Assembly: GCF_040954645.1 (NCBI RefSeq)
Contig: NC_092809.1
Location: forward strand, 132,607,914 to 132,671,913
Reading direction: 5' to 3'
DNA from: Diabrotica undecimpunctata
Lineage: Eukaryota > Arthropoda > Insecta > Coleoptera > Chrysomelidae
Length of the DNA: 64,000 bases
The position numbers and the translations under genes were made by a program. Positions 55,490 through 64,000 of this stretch are shown here, piece after piece (within the stretch, counting starts at the first letter, position 1; the number at the start of each line of letters is the position of its first letter). The notes under the pieces were generated by a model. The model did not search any database. It saw nothing but the letters and a program-made list of their open reading frames with translations, and was not told where the DNA came from.

Positions 55490-56635
55490 AATATAAAACC
55501 CTTTTTTGAAGTAAATTGCACATTTTATTAATTAGTTTATTATGCCTAACTAATAGTCAACTAAAATTTGAAGGAGTCTAACTTAAATAGTCTACCATAA
55601 TAGACCTCTATAATAACTGTTTCTCTTTTATTCTGATTATTCTCATTTCTATTAATTAGCTGTCGTTTCAATTCGAGTTGCTATCTTCTTCCACTTCTTT
55701 TCAAGAATATGCCGGTTATGATGATGTCTGTGGGTCTTCTACTATCATATCTTCCTTCATACTTAGCACTTGAAATTCAAAAGTAAATCGAATACGAGAA
55801 AGAGATTATAGGTAGAGACCCGAGTACCGTAGCGCACGAAATGACAACTTATCATTAAATGCACCAATCACAGGAAAGCATCCTTGTAGACTGCGCAGTA
55901 GGTATCCATGTAAAAACAAACTCATTTGATTTTCAAAAGCATCGATGTAAACCTCCTGGATGGCATCGCGCTAAACCTCCACCGCGACTTACCTGCTCTG
56001 TTCTCTACCATTCACTACAATGTGTTTCTTTTACATGGATATCGACATCGACCACGGCCGCGACCTCCATCTTCACTGTGAGTTACTTGTTCTGTTCGTA
56101 CCCTTAGAGTGGATACATGCTATAAATACTTTCCTTTGTTTACAGTTAAATCGAGAGGTACATTATTCCTGATTGCATTTTTGACTGTGAAAAATAATTT
56201 TTTTAAATAATTTTGTGCTATATACAATATTTTATTTGTGTTAAATCTATTTAGTACATGAGTTTTTAGCCTTAAAATAATACATGGTCTATTTTATTGA
56301 TTACACTATAATAATATTTTTCTTAATTAATTTATTAATAATATATATTGATTGATATAAAATATATTATGTTTTTGTTAATTATTATATTTCGGCAGGG
56401 TAATGAAAATCGAATAACCTTATTAATTAGAATAAAGAATGATTGATAATATTTGTATAGTAAACAAGTAATGATACCTAACCTCTCAATCAACTTATTT
56501 TTTTTATAATAGTTATAAATAGAATTAGATAAGTAAAATACCATCGAAAATGTTTTCTAATCTTCTTCTTCCTGTTAATTTTGCTTATTTATTGGCGGGT
56601 TAAAAATTGGCACATTGGCGTGTGGAAAAGTTAGT
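55490..56635. other. No recognised gene
   Basis: A frame at 55859-56107 is Ser/Thr/Cys-rich with no known motif. The remainder is AT-rich. Confidence 0.5.
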
Positions 56636-56639
56636 CTGA

Positions 56640-56800
56640 ATTCTGAAGACAAAAAACATGGACAAAAGGGACTTAAGAATAATAAGAAACTTTTACTGGA
56701 ATCAAAGAGCACACATTGTAATAAATAACGAACCCAGTTCAGAAATTGAAATCACGATAGGAGTTAGGCAGGGATGTATTATGTCTCCATATACAGATAA
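56640..56800 (+). pseudogene. LINE RT fragment
   Basis: MDKRDLRIIRNFYWNQRAHI, EIEITIGVRQGCIMSP. This is the RT stretch ending in the VRQGC-x-x-SP box of RTE-like LINEs. The next residues are unrelated, so it is cut there. Confidence 0.75.
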
Positions 56801-57140
56801 CGACATTGTTTTGTTCACCATAGAAATTAAGATTTATTGCAATCCCATCTCTAGAGTATGTTTATTATAATGCTCTAAAACTAATTTTTTGGTTATTTTT
56901 TAGCCTTAATAGCAATACAAATAAATAAGTAAGTAAATAAGTAATATGCTTTGCTGTCACTGAAAATTGTACAAATTTTATGGACAAAGCTTATAAGAAT
57001 AAGACAAGAAAGAAGAAAAAAAAATCAGAATAAGAATCGTTTGTACTTTTAAATAAAAAAAAACAATAAAATTCTTCCAAACTTAAACATAAAAAATACT
57101 ACCTAATTAAGAACCTACAAACATCGTAAAATGTACCTAA
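56801..57140. other. AT-rich DNA, nothing recognised
   Basis: No gene or repeat boundary could be supported. Confidence 0.5.
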
Positions 57141-57149
57141 CAAAAAATA

Positions 57150-58222
57150 AAAATTAGGAAAGCAGATTAATGAATTAAGGGCTCAAATATTCCACTTCCT
57201 TGTGCTAAACAGTAACCAAATCTGTCATACAGATTTCTTCTCATATTTTGGAGTAGGGCTGGTGTAATGATTGTAGAGAAATGAAGTATTTTTGCTATTA
57301 ATTTGACTAGGTTTGTGGCCCTTTCAAACTGATGCCTATAAATATTTTCTTTGAGAAAACGCCAAAAAAAAAAGAAATCGTTAGACGCTAAGGATCACAG
57401 GATCTAGCGGGCCATTTAATTGTACCACGTATACTTATCAGTCGATTAGGAAACGTTTGATTGAGGAAGTCAACAGTTGCTCTAGAGTTGTGAGCCGAAC
57501 ACCCAGGCGTCGAACCGCCGGAATGAACTCATTATGTAAAAGTTATAAATATTTGGGACCGTTTAGGTTTCCATCGATAAAAAATGGACCGACAATGTGA
57601 TCGCCTAACATCCCACTCCAAACATTTAACTTTTGCGTATGCTGCGTTCGCACTGCATCACTGAGGTGCTTATTTGTCCAAGAATAATACCTTGCAACGG
57701 ATGGATTGTGTTTTTTATTTAATGAAAATAAAGATTCGTCATAAAATAAAATATTTTTTAAAAAGTTACATTTTCATTCTGTTTATCTAACATAATTTTA
57801 CAAAACTCCATTCGCCTAAAGTTATCTTCCGGAAACAGTTCTTGTGTTGGTTGTATCTTAAAACAGTGATACCCATTTATTTTGAGAACTCGCTGGACAG
57901 TTCGAGCATTCACGTTAACTTCCCTAGCAATTTGTACACTATTGCAGGGTTCACTAGCTTCTACAAAAGCACAAATGTTAATATCTCTGTTTTGACGCTT
58001 CTCATCCACAGGTCTAACAAGTGGATCATTACTTTCATGACGCTTTTTACAACTGTTTACACATACCGAAGTTTGAAAATGTTTAATGGTATTTTTAACT
58101 GTTGTAACACGTGGTGGGGGTCTATTTTCGAAGGCAACAATAAATAAATCAATTACTTCGCGTACAGAATGACCCTGAAAGTACCATGTTACAAGTTGCA
58201 CTTTTTCTTGGACGGTATACAA
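57150..58222 (-). pseudogene. mariner-superfamily transposase of the DUF4817 HTH type
   Basis: On the minus strand the first 154 residues are open: YTVQEKVQLVTWYFQGHS, then RPPPRVTTVKNTIKHFQT (DUF4817-type helix-turn-helix), EASEPCNSVQIAREVNVNA, TVQRVLKINGYHCFKIQ and FPEDNFRRMEFCKIML. After a frameshift: YDESLFSLNKKHNPSVARYY (first Asp), RTQHTQKLNVWSGMLGDHIV, GPFFIDGNLNGPKYL, HQFERATNLVKLIAKI and RRNLYDRFGYCLAQGSGIFE. The segment with the second catalytic Asp is broken. Most of the gene can still be followed, so it is a comparatively recent pseudogene. No true ATG is certain at the 5' end. Confidence 0.85.
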
Positions 58223-58379
58223 CGTAATAGGCGTTTTATTAATTAATTCATGATTTCACATTCATGATTTATTAATTAATTGTTTATTCTTTCAGAACTT
58301 CGTTTAAAATTTTTATTGTCAATGTGACAATGTATAGTCAATAAAACAATGTCTGGTTACAGCAACAAATTTACTGAGA

Positions 58380-58965
58380 TGTATATTGGAGCTGGAAGGT
58401 CAAATAATAGAACAAGTGATGTAGTTTAAATACCTAGGCATTAGATTATCTAGCAACGGAAAACTCGAAATTGAAGTGAAAGATCCAGCGAATAGAGCAA
58501 ACAGAGCCGCAGACTGCCTGAAATAAAAAATATGGAGAAATAAAAATATCGGGAAAGAAATGAAAGGCAGAATTTACAAAACCGTAATCAGACCAATAAT
58601 GATATACGCGGCAGAAACACGACCTGACACAGAGAGGACAAAAAGGATGTTAGAAACAGCAAAGATGAAAACACAAGAAAAATTGATGGCAAGACACTAT
58701 GGAACAGAGCTAGAAGTACATATATACGACGTAGATGCAAGGGGAGAACATCAAGAACTGGGTAAAAAATAGAGGAGTAGAATGAAACGATCATTTAAGC
58801 CGAATGAGAACAAATAGAGTAGTAAAGACGGCAAGAGACGGTTCCCCAATAGAAAGACGATCGGTAGAAAGACCACAAAAACGCTGGAACGGCAACACAC
58901 TGAAGGCACATTCAAAAACAGACAGTCATGTCTACATAAAAAGAAGAAGAAGAGAAGAAGTTCCA
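58380..58965 (+). pseudogene. RTE-like LINE 3' end with (GAA)n tail
   Basis: EMKGRIYKTVIRPIMIYAAE, TRPDTERTKRMLETAKM, then frameshifted ENIKNWVKN, RMRTNRVVKTARDGSPIE and RRSVERPQKRWNGN, ending in agaagaagaagaga. Collinear with the C-terminus of RTE-like LINEs. Two frameshifts. Confidence 0.85.
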
Positions 58966-58969
58966 TCTT

Positions 58970-59095
58970 CTTGTTTTGATAGAGGTTTTTAATTGTTTTT
59001 ATAATATCCAGTGGGATCTCTTTATTTTACAAGAGATGTACTATATCTTTAAGTCTTACTTTGTCAAATGCATTCTCGGGTCGATCAAACACATA
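58970..59095 (-). pseudogene. Opposed LINE RT fragment
   Basis: On the minus strand: NAFDKVRLKDIVHLL, a stop, then NKEIPLDIIKTIKNLYQNK. This is the AFDRV block of RT. It abuts the tail of the plus-strand LINE at 58380-58965. Confidence 0.7.
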
Positions 59096-59099
59096 CTCC

Positions 59100-61351
59100 A
59101 GGAGCCGGAACTGCTTCGTGGCCGATCAAAGACCACGCCGTTTTAGAGTATATTCTTATGTATTTTGGCCCGCTGAAATGCAATTCTTATTGCAAAAGCA
59201 AAAAAATAAAACTGAATTGCAAAAAGCAAAAAGCTTAAGCAAAAACAAGTTTAAAATTCGAATTCAGGGGTCAAAATACATAAGAACACACTCTGAAACT
59301 CAGTGAATTTTAATCGGCTACGAAACAGCCCTGGCCCCTAGACTAATAGGAATGCGGGTCTTTTAATATTGTAATGCTTTTTGTGTTTGTTAATCTGTTT
59401 TATGACGAATATTGCATCTGTACGACTTTTCCGTACCGAAACATTGTTGCTCATTTACTAAGTTTATGAGCTGATTTAATCGTTCTTGCAAAATTTTAGT
59501 TTCAGGATAGTATTTATCAAATCGATACCTCTGTAGTTTTCTGGTTGTTTCTTATTGCAATTTTTGATTAATAGATTAGCTCGCTTGTCTGTCATTCTTT
59601 TGGCATTTTAGTGTGTCTTATAATCTTATTAATTAATGTTGTCAGGTGATCCGTCCTTGCCGCTCCCCCATATTTTCTCAATTCATTTGGTATCACATAT
59701 TTACCTGCAGCTTTTCTGTTCTTTAGTTTTTCAAATGTTTTTGTACTTCATACTTATTTGAGTGAACTTCGTTTGTGGTAATTTGTGGTGTTTGTAGTTC
59801 CAATGTCATTTGTTGTTCTTCTGCATATAATTTAGATATTTGCGCATAATCAAAAAGCCATATTTGAATAAATAAACCTCTGTTACAGGTAATCGCGAGA
59901 AACAAAAGAAGTGAAAATTATACCAATCGCATAAAACATATTTGATTCGCACTTTTTTTATCTGCAATTGTGGGCAATTATACAGAGGGCTTTCGAATGA
60001 CCAACGGCAACGGTTTCAGACAAACCCATTACATCTTCATTTTTCCGATACCGTAAAGAAGTATAACTCGTAATGAACAAAGTAGCTGGCATTACTAGAA
60101 AAATATCCTAGAAGTTAACAAATGTCAAGGAAATCAATAAGGAGGGAATTGAAAAAGTACAAATTTCCTAGAACGAGTGTCAACATACATAAATCTTGCA
60201 CAGTTTTAAATGAGCTATGACACAATTCCCAGTAAGGATTTATTCTGTGTTATTGAAATCAAACATTTGAATGCAAAATTGAAAATCAATCTCTACTGAC
60301 GTTACATATTGAAAATGTTAGTTTATGGAGTATATAGCAAGTATAAGCTTGTAAAGAAGAAAAGAACGAAGCAGCGAATAAAACTGTATCACACATCGTA
60401 GTTCTCCAATACTTAAGAAAAAAATTATTATGTACGCAATCAAAGGATGAAAATTAGGACATTCAGAAGATGTTACGAAAAATACTATGTCCAAAGATGG
60501 ACCGAAGAAGGCTAATTAGATAGATTCATTCCATGTGTCCATATAAGTGTTCTCTATAGCCAAATTTAACGGTTATTCTATATTATCTATTTTTTACATT
60601 AAACATATTTTTGTACAAAACGCTCATTTCCATCAAAGAAGTCATTAAATTTACTTGTATAATCTCAGTTTGACATTTATATCTAATAAGTTAGACAATA
60701 AGTACAACTGTAAGATAAAACAATTTTTAAACTTACTCTTAACAGAAAAAAATACAATTTATATTCTTAGTCAGCGCAATGGATACTGTTTAGTGGCATC
60801 TAGAGTTTATGGCCAAAAATACACAAATCGAGAGAAGCCTGATAGACATTTTTTTGAAAAATTACTAGAACAGTTTAGGGCTATAGTCGGACAATTTTCA
60901 ATTAAAGGTGACTAATCTACAAATTGAACTAAACGGTAGCGGCACCCATGTAAAATGTCAGCAGTAAATTCTTACTGGAGTCATTTTCATTGTGTATGCT
61001 TCGCCCATGTAAATAAGTGAAAAAGTAAGATAAGTTTCATAAAACTTGCCCCCGTAACAATATAAATTGGTGCGATTCACTAGTGTATAGTGAGACAAGT
61101 TCATTGAATAGTTTGAAATATCGGCAAACTTATCAATGTTTTGCTGGTCTATATATATTTACGTTCTTAGAAAGAATGGGAATGAGAAAAATATGATATT
61201 TTAGTTTATTCGTTCCACATTTTATATGTGCATAGGCGTAATGTGTTCTATTTCTTGGGAATATATTTAATAAATAGACTTTATTATTAACTTTAAAATA
61301 GTTTTAAGGTAAGTAAAGTAAATTTGAGGCAAGTTTATTCTTTATATAGTA
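59100..61351. other. No recognised gene
   Basis: Over 2 kb of AT-rich DNA. A frame at 59061-59306 is Arg/Lys/Gln-rich without a known motif; another at 60655-60915 is unrecognised. Confidence 0.5.
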
Positions 61352-61539
61352 TTAACCCATTAACGGCCACTCAATATACAAAGAGAAATTTGACAATTAG
61401 TTTATTAGATTGAATTAAAAACACATAACTTAAGACTAATTTACAACCAAAAAGATTTTTGTCTCATTTTAAGGAAAACAGTATAATTTTTAATAAAGGA
61501 ACATATTGTATCTTAAATGTAAATTAAATTTTAAGGTGA

Positions 61540-62496
61540 ACATTTTCAAAACAATCGGGGTGTAGACGTTTTACATAAATAAATAGTATTACTTTTGCAC
61601 ATCTTGCATTCTTGCACTATCGTCTCTTTTTGCAATGTGGCCAATATTGTCGAATCTGGTTTTATCTGGTAAAGCGAATTAAGATTGATGTCCATGTACT
61701 AAGTTTGACACTAATGTAGCGGTTTCTTCAGTATTATAAATTCTTCTTCTTCTTCCTATGCCGTCCTTATTAACGGAGGTTGGCGACCACATTTTTAAAA
61801 GCTTCTCTGTCTTTTGCAACGTGTATAAATTATAAATATAAATCTATGTCGGCTCATGCTTTCTCTTATAATGTGCACTTCTTTAGCCTCATCCTTTGAC
61901 CAATTCATATCAACCTGAAGCAGAGTGTGAACCAGATAATAAACATATGCTAATGATTTTTGTTTTTAAACCTATGTTATTAATTTCAAAATCGTGACGG
62001 TTATTCTGCGATGCATAAATATTTGTAAAATATAGAATGCTCTCAATTACTTTTTTATCAAAAAAGAGTGAAAAAACTTCAATATATGATTTGCATCCAT
62101 GGTTGGCTTTTATATTATCTAAATATCAATCAGACTGATGTTGAATTATTACTGAGCCCGAAGGAATATCTGTTGTTACAACTTGAGACAAATTTGGATT
62201 CACTATTTTCGCCTGGTTTTTTCTTTGGACGTTTTATCTGTGGTTCAGAGGAATATTATTACAATAGGTAAGGTAATTCCCAATCACTTGTATTTCAGAT
62301 ATACCTGCAATATCCAATTTTATTGATTCTTCACAAATAATATTACCATCAATGTCTTCTTCATTAGAAACTTTCTAATTTAATCTCGGCGGCAAATACC
62401 TCCGCCGATAACCACAATAAGTGAGTCAGCATTTTCACAATCTTAGTCTTCTTCTAACAAAGCTATTAACTCTTTAGTAGTTAGTGCCATCTTCAT
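61540..62496 (-). pseudogene. piggyBac transposase pseudogene
   Basis: On the minus strand: MKMALTTKELIALLEED (N-terminus), then FSLFFDKKVIESILYFTNIY, ASQNNRHDFEINNIGLKTKI, NWSKDEAKEVHIIRESMSRH (frame-shifted), a gap, and at the end TRFDNIGHIAKR with a Cys-rich CKMCKSNTIYLC finger fragment. The order is that of piggyBac transposases: N-terminal acidic region, catalytic-domain start, C-terminal zinc finger. The segment with the three catalytic Asp residues is deleted. A LINE 3' end (61738-61812) sits in the gap. Confidence 0.8.
61738..61812 (-). mobile_element. LINE 3' end fragment inside the piggyBac gene
   Basis: On the minus strand DREAF(K)NVVANLR-like codons run into gaagaagaagaatt. This is the last few codons and the (GAA)n tail of an RTE-like LINE. 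Confidence 0.65.
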
Positions 62497-62500
62497 TTCG

Positions 62501-63155
62501 TATTTCGAGAATTTACTGAAATAAACAAATGCATTACTATATACACGCATTCACATGATATTAGTTTAGCTTACTTCATTTTAATTTAAATGAACTTCAT
62601 AATATATTTTTATATTTATATAAACAAATAAACACAAGGAAGCTTTCAAATTAAGTTAAAAAAACCAAATATAACATTTACAGGACACAGCAATTCTATA
62701 AATAGATAATGATGTGTAATGACGAGATCGTATGTTAAAATTTCAGATAGTTTAGCCTAATGAAAAATAAGTATTTTCCAAAGTTTTCTGTTTTTTGAAG
62801 TTCTGTATTAGGTACTCTCTAATAAGAATAAAATTTTACTTTAATCTTTTAGACAACTATAAGATACTTGTCAAAAGACACATAATAATTTAATAATTAT
62901 ATCGGTGTTAGATTTAATTTTTACGTAATTACTTATGTGTTTAAATAAATAATTAAATTTTTTTTTGGTACGCCTCTGCAAAATTGATAAGTGGAATATG
63001 ATTTCGTTGAAAAGTTATCGTTAAGTGCGATGTTGCCAAGTAATCACCTTCAATTACAAATTGTTTTAGTATAGCAGAAACATAGAATATAAAAAAAATA
63101 TCCAGCCTCAACCTGTTACAGACGATTATAATGACGAATTTACGGTTAAAAACTC
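62501..63155. other. AT-rich DNA, nothing recognised
   Basis: No gene is visible. Confidence 0.5.
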
Positions 63156-63169
63156 ACCAATAGAAAATC

Positions 63170-63850
63170 CACACACAAGTCACCAAGTAAATAGTGGAGA
63201 AAATAAAATTGGTAAGAGCAGTATTGGACGAGTAAAACAAAAACACAGTTGCATCGAGACCTGTATGAAACGGATTTTCAACAACAAATCGATTTTTGTT
63301 TATGGGTTGTGGATAAAATAGCATCCTATGAAGGAATTTTTTGATTATGTTTTGTTTTTCGATGAGTGCACTTTCCATAATAATGGACTTGTTTAATCTC
63401 CATAACTGTCATTATTACAGTGATGGGAATCCTCACGTCTATTGCACTCTCGATCATCAGCATTATGGTTTGTGAACGTATGAAGAATAATAGGATCGCA
63501 TGTTATAGGTCCTTATTTTTGTGACGATAATCTTAATGGCAGAAAATTTTTAAAATTTTTGCGAAATTATTCGAATTTCTTGATTATGTACCTTTAAAGA
63601 GTAGGCAGAAAATGTGTATGCAGTTTAATGTAGCCTCCGCACATTTTCAACATCGGGAACAACGATACTTAAATCTGTGTTTTGGTAATAAATGGATCGG
63701 AAGAGAAGCTCCACATAAATAAACTTCAGGATCAGCTCCAGGGTTTTTTCTGGGAATAACTAGAAATTATAGCGTATAACACCCCATCCATTACTCCTAA
63801 AAGCTAGAATAAGAGCTGTTTTTCAAACAGTAACAGGTGAAAGCCTTTTA
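63170..63850 (+). pseudogene. mariner-superfamily transposase remnant
   Basis: Read across frames: DFQQQIDFCLWVVDKIASYE, then FFDECTFHNNGLV (first catalytic Asp with E), HNCHYYSDGNPHVYC-like codons (frameshifted), HVIGPYFCDDNLNGRKFLKF and a decayed tail. A different lineage from the transposase at 57150-58222. The second Asp block and the C-terminus are unreadable. Confidence 0.75.
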
Positions 63851-64000
63851 AAGACAAAAATATCTTTTTAAAAACGAATTCACTTACATATATTTAGAAC
63901 AAGATGGGGGTCACTTTGAACAATTTCTTTGATTTATTTCTTTAGTATTAAATTTTTTTGGTTCTTGCTTTTTAATTTGTCTTTTTTTTATTAAATGATT

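Larger units (their letters stand above)
61352..62500 (-). mobile_element. piggyBac element remnant
   Basis: TTAA at 61352-61355 followed by cccattaacggcc is a piggyBac-type terminus. The other terminus was not found beyond 62500. The coding part runs on the minus strand from an ATG at 62496. Confidence 0.75.

Noticed and set aside
55859..56107. A Ser/Thr/Cys-rich 82-residue frame
   Set aside because: No known motif, no splice or codon evidence; likely chance.

Overview
The window looks like AT-rich nuclear DNA of an insect, very probably a TE-bloated genome such as that of a leaf beetle or longhorn. The evidence is one split host gene exon with consensus splice sites, no operons, and an arthropod-type collection of LINEs, Tc1/mariner, piggyBac, Harbinger and Gypsy elements. 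The taxonomic guess is inference; nothing here fixes the species.

Only one clear host protein-coding piece is present: the signal-peptide exon of a neuroligin-like gene on the minus strand (19917-20585, coding from 20370), with a splice acceptor, two short upstream ORFs and a GTAAGT donor. The downstream exons are not visible, so 1-19910 is probably intron and/or intergenic DNA. A degenerate tRNA-Asp(GTC)-like sequence lies at 52517-52588 on the minus strand.

Layout. 1-6.8 kb: a (GT)n-ended repeat, a 0.95-kb-arm inverted repeat around a LINE fragment, and a mariner remnant. 7.65-13.35 kb: a Gypsy LTR retrotransposon with apparently identical 284-bp LTRs. 13.4-17.4 kb: a Jockey-like LINE interrupted by a second LINE (11-bp target duplication) and by a TTAA-flanked MITE. 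17.55-19.88 kb: a Tc1/mariner-superfamily element with TIRs of about 440 bp, ending about 35 bp from the neuroligin splice donor. 21-25 kb: a transposase pseudogene, a LINE copy with an inverted 5' part, and more LINE debris. 26.2-32.8 kb: a second (GT)n repeat copy, a broken Tc1 and a LINE holding two younger LINE insertions. 35-47.6 kb: more LINEs, a foldback element and several copies of one (TA)n-tailed LINE family. 47.9-50.8 kb: a decayed DUF7869-like gene cut by another copy of that family. 52.5-64 kb: the tRNA-like sequence, a Harbinger remnant, two mariner-superfamily transposase pseudogenes, LINE ends and a piggyBac remnant.

The most interesting item is the Gypsy element. Its Pol ORF does not end after integrase. 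About 60 residues past the integrase GPY/F-like segment it carries a macrodomain closely resembling the TARG1/OARD1 ADP-ribose hydrolase family (about residues 890-1032), then a CCCH zinc finger (C1043, C1051, C1057, H1061), then the stop codon and polypurine tract. Its Gag begins with a SAP-like motif and tandem coiled-coil repeats. A retrotransposon carrying an ADP-ribose-removing module suggests an anti-PARP or DNA-end-processing function. This copy is itself defective, with protease and RT out of frame across a deletion, although its LTRs look new, so intact relatives probably exist in the same genome.

Many LINE insertions still show matching target-site duplications (9-15 bp), which allows the nesting order to be read directly.
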